A stretch of 64,000 nt of DNA from Bacilli bacterium (GTDB lineage: Bacteria; Bacillota_I; Bacilli_A; RF39; UBA660): positions 124,001 to 188,000 of the forward strand of contig JAFYEA010000028.1 in assembly GCA_017544525.1 (NCBI GenBank), given 5' to 3'. The number at the start of each line of letters is the position of its first letter. The first letter of the stretch is position 1. Shown in pieces: positions 18,234-32,700 of the stretch. Made by a program: the position numbers and the translations under genes. Under the pieces are notes generated by a model. That model was not told where the DNA came from. It searched no databases and was given only the letters and a program-made list of their open reading frames with translations.

Positions 18234-19964
18234 ATGAACGGAAACATTAGTAACGTTATTGATAAAAAGATTGAGGGAATTATTCAAAGAAATAATATTT
18301 TTCATTTGGGAAAAGTTACTAAAGTTACTGATTATATAATTGAAGCTAGTGGTTTGGATGATGCATTCTTTTTTGAAAAAGTATTTATTGGTTCCGAAGA
18401 GAATATAGGATATGTTGAAAAAATAGATGAAAATAAAGTGTATATTTCTTTAGTTAAAACAAATGGGCAAATTAATATAGGTTCTGAAATAACTGAGACT
18501 GGTGAAGTGTTGCAAACAATGTTTTCTAAAAATGCTTTAGGAATGATAATTGATCCTTTTGGAACTGATAGAATGTCTAATAAGAAATTTAATGAGAGTA
18601 AAGTTATAGATATTGAAACTCCTAAGATTCCAATTATGGATAGAACTGCTGTTAATAGACCATTAGAAACAGGAATAGCAGTTATAGATTTAATGTATCC
18701 AATTGGAAAAGGACAAAGGCAATTAATAATAGGTGATAAAAAAACAGGAAAAACACAGATATGTTTAGATACTATTGTTAATCAAAATGGAAAGAATGTT
18801 ATTTGTATATATGTTTCAATAGGTAAAACTAAGAAAGAGTTAAAGAGGTTATATACAAAATTAGTAGAAAAGGGAGCCAATTCTTATACTATAATAGTAG
18901 CGGCATTTAATGATGATCCAGCACCTTTAATTAAATTAACTCCTTATGTTGGATTATCAATTGCTGAAGAATTTATGAAAGAAGGAAAAGATGTTCTTGT
19001 ATGTATAGATGATTTAAAGAAACATGCTGATGCATGTAGAGAAATAGCCCTTATATCTGAAAAAAATACAGGTAGAGATGCTTATCCAGCTGATATATTC
19101 TATACACATTCAAGACTACTTGAAAAAGGTTGCCAACATAAGAACGGAGGATCAATTACAATTCTTCCAATTGTTGAAACTAAGAATGGAGATATAACAG
19201 ATTATATATCAACAAACATTATTTCAATTACTGATGGACAATTAGTATTAAGTGAAAAAATGTTTAAAAAGGGTCAAAAACCTGCGGTTAGTTTTGGACT
19301 AAGTGTGTCAAGACTAGGAGGAGCAGTTCAAAGAGATGATATTAAGAAGATTGGTTCTGAAGTTAGAAGAAAATTATTATCATATTTAGAAACGGCGGAT
19401 GTATATCAATTAGTTGCGATTGAATCATTATCAGATGATTTGCAAGACAAATTATATAAAGGACAAGAATTATTAAGATTATTAAATCAAAATAAGTTCT
19501 CACCTATGTCTCAAGACAGATTAGTTGAGGTATTTGGATACAATGTAGGTATGGGTGAATCTTCTACTGTTAAAGAATTATTAAGATACATTAGTAAGAG
19601 TAACGAAGTTAATACTGAAGAAAGCCTAGTATCAACTCCAAAGCCAAAACCTGCACCAGTTCAAACACCACAACCAGTAGAACCTCAACCAGTGGTACAA
19701 GAAGTACCAGAAGAGAATACGGTTAAGAGTATTTATGATATACAAAATGATGATGTGGTTGAGATAAGTTTTATGAATTCAAATGATATAGGAAATGAGT
19801 TTAATAGTAATCCATATGCGCAACCTGCACCACAACCAGTAGTGCCACCTCAACAAGTTCAACCAGTTGCGCAACAACCTGTGGCACAGCAAGTACCTGT
19901 GCAACCAGTAGCGCAAGCGCCTGTACAGCAAGTGCCAACAGTACAAAACAATAAACCACAATAA
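18234..19964 (+). CDS. F1-type alpha-subunit homologue with Pro/Gln-rich tail
   Basis: 576 residues. P-loop GDKKTGKT near 167 matches the alpha GDRQTGKT. CIYVSIG and DPAPLIKLTPY follow, and SVSRLGGAVQ near 357-366 keeps the arginine finger (Arg360). Normal alpha ends near 500; here residues about 467-576 are a low-complexity Pro/Gln/Val tail. The start at 18234 is chosen because AAGAGG lies 6 bases upstream; the in-frame TTG 6 bases earlier overlaps that region. The subunit should form the non-catalytic interface of an alpha3-beta3 ring. The tail may tether the motor to a partner; that is inference. Confidence 0.9.
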   Translation: MNGNISNVIDKKIEGIIQRNNIFHLGKVTKVTDYIIEASGLDDAFFFEKVFIGSEENIGYVEKIDENKVYISLVKTNGQINIGSEITETGEVLQTMFSKNALGMIIDPFGTDRMSNKKFNESKVIDIETPKIPIMDRTAVNRPLETGIAVIDLMYPIGKGQRQLIIGDKKTGKTQICLDTIVNQNGKNVICIYVSIGKTKKELKRLYTKLVEKGANSYTIIVAAFNDDPAPLIKLTPYVGLSIAEEFMKEGKDVLVCIDDLKKHADACREIALISEKNTGRDAYPADIFYTHSRLLEKGCQHKNGGSITILPIVETKNGDITDYISTNIISITDGQLVLSEKMFKKGQKPAVSFGLSVSRLGGAVQRDDIKKIGSEVRRKLLSYLETADVYQLVAIESLSDDLQDKLYKGQELLRLLNQNKFSPMSQDRLVEVFGYNVGMGESSTVKELLRYISKSNEVNTEESLVSTPKPKPAPVQTPQPVEPQPVVQEVPEENTVKSIYDIQNDDVVEISFMNSNDIGNEFNSNPYAQPAPQPVVPPQQVQPVAQQPVAQQVPVQPVAQAPVQQVPTVQNNKPQ

Positions 19965-19985
19965 TTATTATGAAAGGAGTAATAT

Positions 19986-20798
19986 ATGAGTGTTAAGAAT
20001 ACAGTAAAAGTTATGAACTTTCATGCACTTTTAAGAGTTCCTGAAGCACGTAAGAAAGTTGATTTAGCATTTGAATATGAACGTGAACTTAAATATATTA
20101 TTTCTTCAATAATTAATAATAGAATATTTAAACAAGAAAGATTATCATTAGAACTTGATGAAAATGCTAAAGAATTAAATATATATATTGGAAGTGATTT
20201 AGGATTTTGCGCTAACTTTAATTCCAATATTATGAATTATTTAAGAACTGATAATGATAGGAATGATAAAATAATTATCGGTAAAAAGATAAGGTTATCA
20301 GTTGATAATGAAATATTGTTTATAAGTAATGAGGAGTTTGAAGAAAAATTTGATGATATATTCAATATAGTACTTGACGGATTATTAGATTATAGATATT
20401 CAAAAATAAATTTAATATATACTCATTACTATAATATTTCTAGACAAGAAATAGTTAAAAGAACAATCTTACCATTTGATTATGGTGGAGATATATTAGA
20501 TGAAGAAGAAAGGAAAGAGATAAGTAAATTAGATGATTTCGTTGTTGAAGGGGATTTAAATTACATTATATGGAATTTAATATCTATTTATATAACAATG
20601 GAAATTAGAATTGCTAAAGCATGGAGTTATGCTACTGAAAATGTACAAAGGCAAACATTTACAGATAATTCACTAAAGAAGATTGAAGATAAAGAAGAAG
20701 AAAAGAAAAAAGAAGAATTAAAAATTAAAAAAGCAAAAGAATTCAAAACTATAGTGGAAATGAATAATAGAAAAATAAGAACGAAAAAGGAGGAATAA
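19986..20798 (+). CDS. F1-type gamma-subunit (rotor) homologue
   Basis: 270 residues. An N-terminal helix leads to IYIGSDLGFCANFNSN (near 67-81), which matches the gamma segment SDRGLCGGYNSN. The C-terminal helix begins near 205 with EIRIAKAWSYATENV, matching the EHAARMTAMKSATDNA stretch of gamma, and runs into a very Lys/Glu-rich end. The order alpha-gamma-beta-epsilon is that of ATP-synthase operons. A GAAAGGAG site precedes the ATG. It should form the rotating shaft inside alpha3-beta3. Sequence is divergent but the two hallmark segments make the call secure. Confidence 0.82.
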   Translation: MSVKNTVKVMNFHALLRVPEARKKVDLAFEYERELKYIISSIINNRIFKQERLSLELDENAKELNIYIGSDLGFCANFNSNIMNYLRTDNDRNDKIIIGKKIRLSVDNEILFISNEEFEEKFDDIFNIVLDGLLDYRYSKINLIYTHYYNISRQEIVKRTILPFDYGGDILDEEERKEISKLDDFVVEGDLNYIIWNLISIYITMEIRIAKAWSYATENVQRQTFTDNSLKKIEDKEEEKKKEELKIKKAKEFKTIVEMNNRKIRTKKEE

Positions 20799-22418
<1,620 letters not shown>

Positions 22419-22422
<4 letters not shown>

Positions 22423-22940
22423 TAAATAATTTAAAAAATTTATATCCTTTTATTATTTTTGTAGGAATTATACTAATTTTGATGTCATTAATCCTATTTT
22501 TTGGTACAATAAAATACAAAAAGAGAAAACTTAAAACTTTGGCTATATTTGCTAGTTTAAGTAAAAGAAATATTATTTTGATATCAACTATAGTATTAAA
22601 TTTTTTAATTGTTATTTATTACTTATTTCAAATTAAAAATTATTCAAGTATTGTTACATATTTAATAATAGTAAATAGTGTTATTTCGATAATTACAGCG
22701 TTAAATGTACATATGTTACTTAGCACACTATTATATAGTGCAATATCAATAGCGTCATTAAAAATAGTATCATTAACTTATAATTACTTACAAAATGTAT
22801 ATTATGATAGGATGACATTTATATTAGCAAGCATATTTGTATTATTACTGGTTGTTTATGAAATATATGTAACATTTAGACAAGTTGAAATAGTTATGAA
22901 GAAGGGTAAAGGAGATGATAAAAATGAATCAAAACAATGA
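22419..22940 (+). CDS. Polytopic membrane protein next to the F1-like motor
   Basis: 173 residues from a GTG at 22419 that overlaps the previous stop. Hydrophobic spans lie near 10-29, 51-71, 77-95, 97-117 and 132-152, with a basic loop at 33-40 and a charged C-terminus. It has no similarity to subunit a that I can see: there is no long helix with the essential Arg. Lys115 falls inside a predicted span, which is unusual. Its position after epsilon and before the anchored ectodomain proteins suggests that it could be a stator or coupling protein. The family is not recognised. Confidence 0.6.
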
Positions 22941-23760
22941 ACCAATTAATAATGTTCAAGAACCTATAGTTCCAAATGCTGAACAATCATTAATTGAAAA
23001 TCATATTGATCAAATTAAAGACTCCGCTCTTAAAAAAAGAGAGAAGAAAAAAACAACTATAACAGTTATTATTGCTAGTATTGTTGCTTTAATTATACTA
23101 ATATCTTTGTTTATTGTATTTTGGCATTTTAAAGGATCAAATACAGTTTCTTTTGATGATAGTTATGATTTATACCAATATTTTACAGGTATTAGAGTAG
23201 ATTATAAAGGAAAAGTAACAATATCTAGAGATGGAAGTATTACTAAGATATCATCTAATGAGCAAATAGATAGTATTACAGATGTTCCAATCTATTTTGG
23301 GAATGAAAAAAATTCAATGTTGACTACTCAAAATATGCAGATAGTATTTCCAAGATATAAAAGTAAAAATTATAAATTAAAGTTTTATACTAGATTATAT
23401 TATGATGAAGATAATAAATTAGTTTATTTTAAAGAGAAAGAAGTGAAGAAATATTTAGAGTCAGCTTTCTTATACAATGGAGATAACTTATATATATTCT
23501 TTGATGAAATTGAATTTAAAGTAGATGATAAAGAATATAAACTAAGCCCATTATCATATATTATTGTTAATTATAAAGACCAAGTCGAGTTTTATGATAA
23601 ATTAAATGATAAATATACTGTAATAGAAAGTCATGATAAGGATATTATAGTTGAAATAGATGGTTATAAAATTAATTTAAGTACAGATATGTATTATAAC
23701 GGAGAGGATAGTGTACTTTTAGTAAAAAATGTATCAAATTTAAAAGAATATAACGAATAG
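22924..23760 (+). CDS. Single-span membrane protein with the shared ectodomain
   Basis: 278 residues. A cytoplasmic Asn/Gln/Lys-rich N-terminus (about 40 residues), one membrane span at about 42-64, and an ectodomain at about 70-278. The end of the ectodomain (LYIFFDEIEFKVDD to the C-terminus) resembles residues about 170-245 of the 1758-residue protein and part of the 3553-residue protein N-terminus. It is therefore the bare form of a domain that the giant proteins carry next to the membrane. GGAG lies 9 bases before the ATG at 22924. The function is unknown; it could be a base or adaptor of the surface structure. Confidence 0.7.
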   Translation: MNQNNEPINNVQEPIVPNAEQSLIENHIDQIKDSALKKREKKKTTITVIIASIVALIILISLFIVFWHFKGSNTVSFDDSYDLYQYFTGIRVDYKGKVTISRDGSITKISSNEQIDSITDVPIYFGNEKNSMLTTQNMQIVFPRYKSKNYKLKFYTRLYYDEDNKLVYFKEKEVKKYLESAFLYNGDNLYIFFDEIEFKVDDKEYKLSPLSYIIVNYKDQVEFYDKLNDKYTVIESHDKDIIVEIDGYKINLSTDMYYNGEDSVLLVKNVSNLKEYNE

Positions 23761-23768
23761 GAGGTATT

Positions 23769-26700
23769 ATGGCAAGTAACAGCAGGATAAAACGTGACTT
23801 CACACCCAAAAGAAGAAAAAGAGTTGTTGAAGTAGAAGATGTTAAAGTTGAAGAGTCTAGTTTTTTAACTAGTGTTTTTCCTGTTATAATCATTATTGCT
23901 GTATTACTAGTAATTGGTTTATTCTATGTATTATTTTTAGATTATGAAGAAGCATTTATATTAGATAATAGTGGCTTTTTTATTAATAATAATAAGAATT
24001 TAATATTGGGTTCTAAAAGAAATAAAAAAGATGATAATAGTTTAGAAATAACTAATGTTAATGAAAATGATATTATATACAAAAACAGATTAAATAATTA
24101 TTTTGCTAATGAAAAAAAGAATAGAATTAATATTACTTATCCATTATTTACTAATGAAGGATTATCATTAATTAATTATAATGATGAAATTAATTTGATT
24201 GATAATAAATTTGAAAGAACTAGTGGATATTCAAATATATTGCTTTCATATGGAAACATTTATAATTTAGATGATTTTAATAGAATAGATAATATTGATT
24301 ATCTTCTTTTAGTTTATCCTGATAATGTAATGATTAATTTATATGATATAAAGATAAATACTACAGCTAATGAATATATTATTCCATTAAATAGTTTTAT
24401 TTATTTCGAATTAGATAAAATAAGTTATTATGAAAGAAAAAATGATACATTTATATATAATGAAATAACTGATGTTGATACTAAATCTATTATTACATTT
24501 ATATATGAAGGCGCTGATAAGAAATATGAATATAATTATGAAGAATTCTTAAAAGGAATTAAAACTGTATATATAGCACCATATAAACCAACCGGTGAAA
24601 ACATAACTCCTGATAAACCAAAAGAAGAGAAAAAACCAAGTAACAAACCTAAAAAGGATAAAGGGGATGACAGTAACTCAGGAGTAATAATATGGCAAAA
24701 GCCAACAGTTAATCTTAGTAATTTAAAACCAAATGTATTTTCGGTAGAAGCTAATTTAGAAATAAATGATCCAGCTAGTGTCATTGTAAAAGCACCTACA
24801 TTTACCATTTATAGAAATAATAAAACATATATGAAAAGATCTTATTATGCAAGTGGTGAAATAATAATGAGCGGTTTAACTGCTGACACTACATTTACAA
24901 TAGTAGGGCAATATACATATTTAGCAGAAGATTTAGAAAATAATATTATTTCTACTTTTTATCAAAATACATTTACTACTAAATCATTAGATAGTTTATC
25001 TCCAATTGATTTAAAATTTAAGAATGGAAAAATATATCCTAGAAAAATAGAAATAGATAATTTAAAAGTATCTAGTAATTTAGAAGCGGAAGCATTGAGA
25101 GGTGTAAGCAGAGCATCTATTAATATTGAAGGTAAGAATTATTATTTAACTAATTCTCAAATAAATAGTATTATTAATGGGGTTGAAACTGATGTATCAA
25201 CAAGTGAAAGTTTAGAGTCATCTAAAAGATATAATTATGAGATTAGTTTTTATGATAAAGAAGGACATTCGTTAAAGACTACTAACTCTAAAGGTCAAAC
25301 TAGAACAAGTAAAAATATACCTACTTTAAATATAAGGGTATTAAAAAGTGATATTGATCAAGTTACTATTGGAGTTAATGTTAAAAATGAAGATAATGTT
25401 GAATTAAATAATTTTAGATATGTAGTTAGAGATTCTTCTGGAAGAATTGTTAATGAGAATTATGTATCTAATCAAATTATTATTACTGGATTAGATCCGG
25501 ATCAATTATTTAATATAAAAATATATGCTGATATTGATATTGATGATGGTAATGGTTTAATTAAAAACTATGAATTTGCATCTATGGATTTTGTATCAAA
25601 ACCAATTACAGCTTTAGGATATATTAATTTGAAAATGAGTTTAAGTGATGTAACTTATTCATCTGCTAGAATTGAATATTATATTAATAGTAGAACAGAT
25701 GAAAAATTAATAAGATTATTGCATGGATTTAGATTTGATATATATGATGAAAATAAAGAAAACTTAATTAAAAGTGTTTCGTTAACAACTAACGAAATTA
25801 ATAGATTGAAGGAAAAAGAGACATTAAATACTTTATTTGAAAATTTAGATTCTAATACTAAATATGTAATAGTTGTTAAAACTATATTGAAACAAGGATC
25901 TACTACATATGAATTAGATACTACACAAGAAATAAGTGATTTTATAACTAATAAAAAACCAGTTAAAGTTAATTTAACTGATGCATTTACTACTGAAACA
26001 ATGATAGATTTTGATGTTCAAATAGTAGATGAAGATGGTGCAATTTTAACTGATTATGTAAGATTAGAATTAAGAGATAAAAATAATAAAATTAAAGATT
26101 CTAGAAGTTTACCTGTTAATAGTGATGGTAAGATTAGAGTAACATATAATAATCTAAATACTAATGAATTCTATAATTTATATTTCTATGCTGATGAATA
26201 TAATGAAACTAGAAAAAATTCTACTTTAAAATATAAATATTTATTTAAACAATTATCTATTTATACTGAAAGTGGTATAAGTGGAAAGATAGAATTAAGA
26301 TCATCATTAAGAATGGCTAATGGAACTAATCTAGCTGATGTTAAGTCTGAAGTAAAATGGTTAGAAGTGTACGATTATTATACAGTTCCAAAGAAAGTAG
26401 ATAATGATGGACACTTACATATTTATTCTAAGAATGGAACAAGCAATTATGCATATGATTTATCTGATTATCATGGTGAATTTGTTACTGTATCATTTAG
26501 TATAAAAGCTGTTAAAAATGATTTTGATTATTCAGTATATTTTACTAATTATTATGGTGGTACTACTAGTACATATTACACTAAAAAATTAGAAGGAATA
26601 ACTACTGATGAATGGAAAACATTTACATTTACATATAGGGTAGGTAGTTATGCTAGATTTGATTCATTTACAGGTAATGTAAATAGATATTATGAACCTG

Positions 26701-29700
26701 TTCATAGTTATTGGTATGGTAGAAACTATGCTGATTTTGCTGGATTCTATATTAATGGTGGTAAAGCTATATTAACAGAGTTTGAAATTAAAGATTTTGA
26801 TGTACATGTTTCATATGATAAAGAAGAATATGTAGATCCTAATTATCAAAATTATACTTATGAGCAAGGAAAATGGAATAGTAATAAAACTAAAACAAAT
26901 TCTGAATTTCAAGTAAGAATGAGCGATAAGATTTTCTTAAAAGGTGGTAATAAATATACTTTCTATTTTGATAATGATACTAACTATAAAATGTATTTCT
27001 ATGTATATAATACTAATGATACTTATCAAAATGCTTATGGATGGTATAACAAAGAGTTTACCTTTGAACCAGCTGAAGATAAATATATTAGAATTATGTT
27101 CCAATATAGGGATGGTAATGGTTTAATAGAAACATCTGATATAAAAGACTTTAGAATAATGACATATAAGAAAAACAGTATATCTCCAACACCTAGATTT
27201 TCATATGATTTGGTAACTAAAGTAAAAGTAAATTTAACTGATAAAAAGGATGAAATACCTGATGATTCTTATTATATTAGAGTATTAGTAAATGGAGTAG
27301 AAGAAAAATCATATAAATATACTGAGTTAACTAGTACTAATTTAATTGAAGATGTGATTAAAGAAATAGAACTTGATGAAGATAAAAAATATGAAATAGA
27401 ATTGGGTATTAAGATAAGGGATAGATACTATGCTTTAAATTCATTTGAATTAGAAACAGATGATGAAGTATTAGGAATATCTAGTACTAATGATTGGGCA
27501 GCTATTGAACCATATGGTAGATATATTGTATTAAATGATTTAGATTTCCAAAATTATACTGATCAAAGATTAGGTTGGGGAAATAGATATTTTTATGGAA
27601 CTATTGATTTTCAAGGTTATACTGCACATTTGGCAACTGCTAAGACTGATGGAAGTGCAAATAATTATATTAGAATGTATAGAATAGAAAACTCTGCAGT
27701 TATTAAAAATGTAGTATTTGATATTGATATTAATAATCAATCTATTAATGATAATGTATATGGTTTTGTTGAGTACAATTATGGAACATTTGAAAATGTA
27801 GTATTAAATATTAAAGATACTCATAATAGAGATATGCCACAAATATTCTATGGATTATTAACATATTATAATGGGATTCATGGCAATATAAGAAACTTTG
27901 TTATTAAGTTAGATGGAAATTTATATATGTATAATAATTCTGGTATATTAACTAGAGAGAATTATGGTACTATCTCTAATGGTTATGTATATGGTGATAA
28001 TGTAGTTATGCTTCCGGCTATTACTTCAATTAGTGATAGAAGAGATGCTGGTCTTATTCAGAGATGGGGTGGAGTTAAATCAAGTATTAATAGAGTATTC
28101 TCTTTAGTTAGTTTTGAATTCTCTAATCCTGAATCATATACTGGACAATTTGCTGGATATTATACAGCAGGTAAAATAAATAACTCATATATTTATGGAG
28201 ATACAAACCCACTTGTGCCAAATAAAGGACCATTTGGTGTAGATTATGGTGGTACTACTGAGTACAATAGGGCATATTATATGAGTAGAAATATTTATAA
28301 TCAAACTGGTGTAGAGCAAATAAAAGCATCTGTTGTTAGTTTATTAGATGCAAACTTCCAAAAGAGTTTATTAGGAGACTATTTTGTTGTAGATGATATG
28401 CTAAAATTAGGATTCTTCCCACAAGTAAAATATAGTACTAATAAAATGCCAGAACAAGAATATATACCTTTACCGGAAATAAATACTGATGAATATGCAG
28501 ATATTATTGATATGAATCTGATTGAAGTTACAAATAATAGTGCAACTATAGATGTATCAGTTAATAATCCATTAGGTGAAGAAATAACAGAAATTGTTAT
28601 TTCAGACTTAACAACTAATATTGTTAGTCAAACATACTCTAGTGGAAAGAGTAATGTTATTGTTGAAGTGACAAATCCTGTAACATTTGTATCTAAATAT
28701 CAAGTTAGATCTATTACATCAAGAAGTGCTAATGGATATAATTCTACTAGAAAATATTCTGCTGGAGATAAATATTTGTTTATAGATTTTTATAAAGAAA
28801 TATACAATACTGGAGATTTCTTGAATATTAATAAATCATTAAATCAAAATTATATTTTAATGAAAGATTTAGATTTTTCTGGTATACAAGATTTCTATAT
28901 AAACAATTTCTCTGGTAAATTTAATGGAAATAATCATAAGATTAAAAATGTTAGTATGACTAAGAATGATAAGCAAGGAATATTTAACCAAATGAATGGT
29001 AAGATGGAAAATGTATTCTTTGAAAACATTTATATATCTAGATCTTCTTCTTATTATGGAATAGTGGGTTATTCTAACTCTTCTGGTAGTTATAAAAATG
29101 TTCATATTAAAAATATGACAATAGAAATACCAGAAAATGTAGTAAGAGAAAACATGTATATTGGATCATTAATAGGATATGGTAATGGAGCTAGTATAAG
29201 TTTTTGTTCAACTACTGATATAACTATTAAATCACAAAGTCAAGCAGCAGGTATTACTGTTGGTGGATTGGTAGGATATGCTAACCAATTAATGGTAGAT
29301 AATTCCTTTGTTCAAAATGCTGATATATCCGTAACCAAAGCAATTTCTACTAATGGTATTGGTGGACTTGTTGGTAGAGAAGCATCTTCTAATAATGCAG
29401 TTATAGAGAACTGTTATACAACTGGAAAAGTATTCTCTAATCTTGCTAATACAGGTGGTATAGCGGGGTCAGATACATCATATATAACTAATTCATATTC
29501 TAGTGTAGCAGTAACTAGTGATATGTCATTTATTGGTGGTATTGTTGGTAGTGGATATCTAGGTACATCAAGTGTAACTAATAACATATATTTAGGTAAC
29601 ATTTATACAGCTAGTCAAGATGTAAATATGCATAGAATATTAGGCAACTATGAATCATCAAGTACTAACTATGCAATGCATGAATCATTAATAAATGGTA

Positions 29701-32700
29701 CTGCTTCTGATGAGAATAATGGTGAAACAATATTAACATATGATAATTATTTGAATCCTGAAACATATGAAAATATATTAAAATCAGATTCATTTGATTA
29801 TTCTAAATCTAGTAGTGGTATATTACCAAAACTATATGATGAGACTGGCGAAAATTTAATGCCTAATCAAATAGATAATTATCTATTTGTAAATTTATTT
29901 AATGTAGATAGAATATTAATAGATAAGCATGCTACTGATGCAGATGTAATATTATATTTAGATAATAAGTATAATTATGAAATTACAGATTTAAAGGCTG
30001 AAAATGCCAATATAGAAATAACAAGAAATGTTATTGATAATGGAAAGAGTATTATATACTTTAAATTAACTCCAACTAGGTATTATGATACTTATAGATT
30101 ATCAGAGTTAACTTATATTGATGGAAATGGAGTAGAACAATCATTAGAAAGAAACATTAGAATTGATGCTACATTCTATAAGAGATTAAGAAACTTTGAT
30201 GATTGGCAAAATATAAGTACATTTGAAGCTGAAAACTATATTTTAGAAGCTGATATTGATTTTGCTGGTAAAACTAATATTAATACTGGAGTTATGTTTA
30301 ATAAATTAGAAACAGCTGATGATAGTATTACATATGAACTTAAAAATATTGATTTAACATATACTAAGAATGCTAATTATATTAGTTTAATTCAAAAGGT
30401 ATCAACTAATATGAAAAATATAACATTTAATGGAATCAATATTAAGAATACATCTACTGGTAATAACAATTATAATAATATAATTTTATATTCTTATGGT
30501 ACGTTATCTAATTTAACATTTAAGAATATAGAAATAGATGCTAAGTATAAGAATTATGTTGGTGTAGTTGGAAGAAATTATGCTAATAATGTTAAAGATA
30601 TAACATTAGATAATGTAACTGTTTCTGGTAAACAATATGTTGGATCATTTATAGCATATGTTCAATCAAATGCTAATGATAATTTTGATAATATTAATGC
30701 ATCAAATATTAATGTTACTGCAACTAATACATCTGCTGGTGGAGTATTTGGACATTTTGCTAGTGGTATTAATTATCAAGATAAACCAATATATAACCAT
30801 ATTTATATTAAAGATGCTGATGTAAATAGTTCTAGTTACTATGTTGGTGGTATTAGTGGTTATGGAGATTGTAACTATTGTATTGCTGATAATGTACATG
30901 TCAAAGGAACTTATTATGTAGGTGGAGCAGTTGGATATCAAGTTGGTTCTTATCAATACTATAAGACTGTTAAAAATTCAATAATTGAGGGAACAGATCA
31001 TTATATTGGTGGTGTTTATGGATATTCATATTTAACATATAGTGATTACTTAATTAATTCTACTGTTAAAGGATTAAATTCTACTACTTATGGAGTTGGT
31101 GGAATAAGTGGATATAAATCTAACTGGAGTTATACATATAGAGGTGGTGTAATTGATTCTACTATTACTAATGCTGGAGATAGAACCGGTGGGTTAGTAG
31201 GACATCATAATTATACGAGTAATACTGGTACTATATATAGTTCATTTGTAAATAACTCTACAATAATTGGTAATACTAAAGTAGGTGGATTAGTAGGTAA
31301 TGCAACTAAGGCAACAAATCTGTCTTATTGTAAAATATCTAATAGTTCAGTTATAGCCAATGATAGATATGCAGGAGGTATAGTTGGATATTTTGATAAT
31401 AATAATGATTATGGTGCTCATAGTGAAGGACAAATAAATCAAGTTAATGCAGAAAATGTAGATGTTGAAGCAAATACATATGCAGGAGGTATATTTGGTG
31501 GTAGCGAAGAAGATCCATATTATGCTAATAGAGTAAGAAGAATTTACTTTGCTGGAAAAGTAAATTCATTGGATGGAAGAACTTATGGAATTGCCTCTGG
31601 TGATAATCATAACTTTGGATTATTAAATCAACCAAGAGTATATTTCTATAAGAATTCAACTGTAAATGGAGAAACAATAAAAGATATTGTATCTACTCCT
31701 CAAGTGTCAAATAATGACTTACTTGTAAGAACAACATTCTATCCTGGATTTATTACTAATGGAGTAGTAACATATGATGCCAATGAAGTAAGAGGTAAAT
31801 ATTCTGATTTTATTAAGTTAGAGGCAGGTAAAACATATCAAATAGATGTTGATTATGTAGCATATTCTAATGTATATACAGCATATTTATATAACTCAGA
31901 AAAAACATATGTTAGTCAAATTAATTCTACTAATGTTGAAGCATATATAGAAAAAATATTAAATCCATCTTATAATGCTCAATTTAGATTTAGAGTATAT
32001 CAAGATTGTTATATTAGAATTGCTATTACAAGAGCAGATCAAATTAATACGATGACAATGAAAGAAGTAAATTTATTGTCTACTTCAATTGATGAAAATA
32101 AATTATTGTCTTCTAGTGATTTAAAGGAAAGATTAACATGGGTATATTCAATAGGAAGTGTTACATCAATTAATTCTTCTAAATTGGATTATAGTGCTTC
32201 TTATTGGGATTTTACACCATTGAATTCTAAATTAAACAATGTTAGTGTTGAAGATTTATCTGGTAATAATTATGTAGCTAGTGGAAAAATACATAGTATT
32301 ACAAGCAATGGTGCTATATTTGATGGAAGTGGAGAATCAACAAGTGCATTAAAAGTAAATAATTATAAATTACCAACTACTGGTCATATTACTATGTCAG
32401 CTAGAATAAGGGGAGATTATTCATGGCCATATCAAGCTTTATTCTCAAGTCATACAGGAAGTCAAGGTATGGGAATATTTATACATTATTTCCAAATATA
32501 TGTACTTATAAACAATTCATATTATAGTACTGGATATTATCTTCCGATTAGTACAGAAGCCGAGGTAACAGCAACATATGATGTTCAAACTAATAACAAG
32601 AAACATCTTCGTGTATATGTTAATGGAAATCAAGTATATGAAAATTTAAATGTTACAGGGTTAGTAGTACCAAACGATGCTAATACATACATTGGATATG

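Noticed and set aside
28869..31000. Open frames on the minus strand inside the giant gene
   Set aside because: They have no ribosome sites and follow from the base bias and Asn/Ile-rich repeats of the plus-strand frame.
27940..31600. DNA-level tandem repeats or CRISPR in the GLUG region
   Set aside because: The repeats are in protein motif only; the DNA copies differ in length and sequence and have no fixed spacers.
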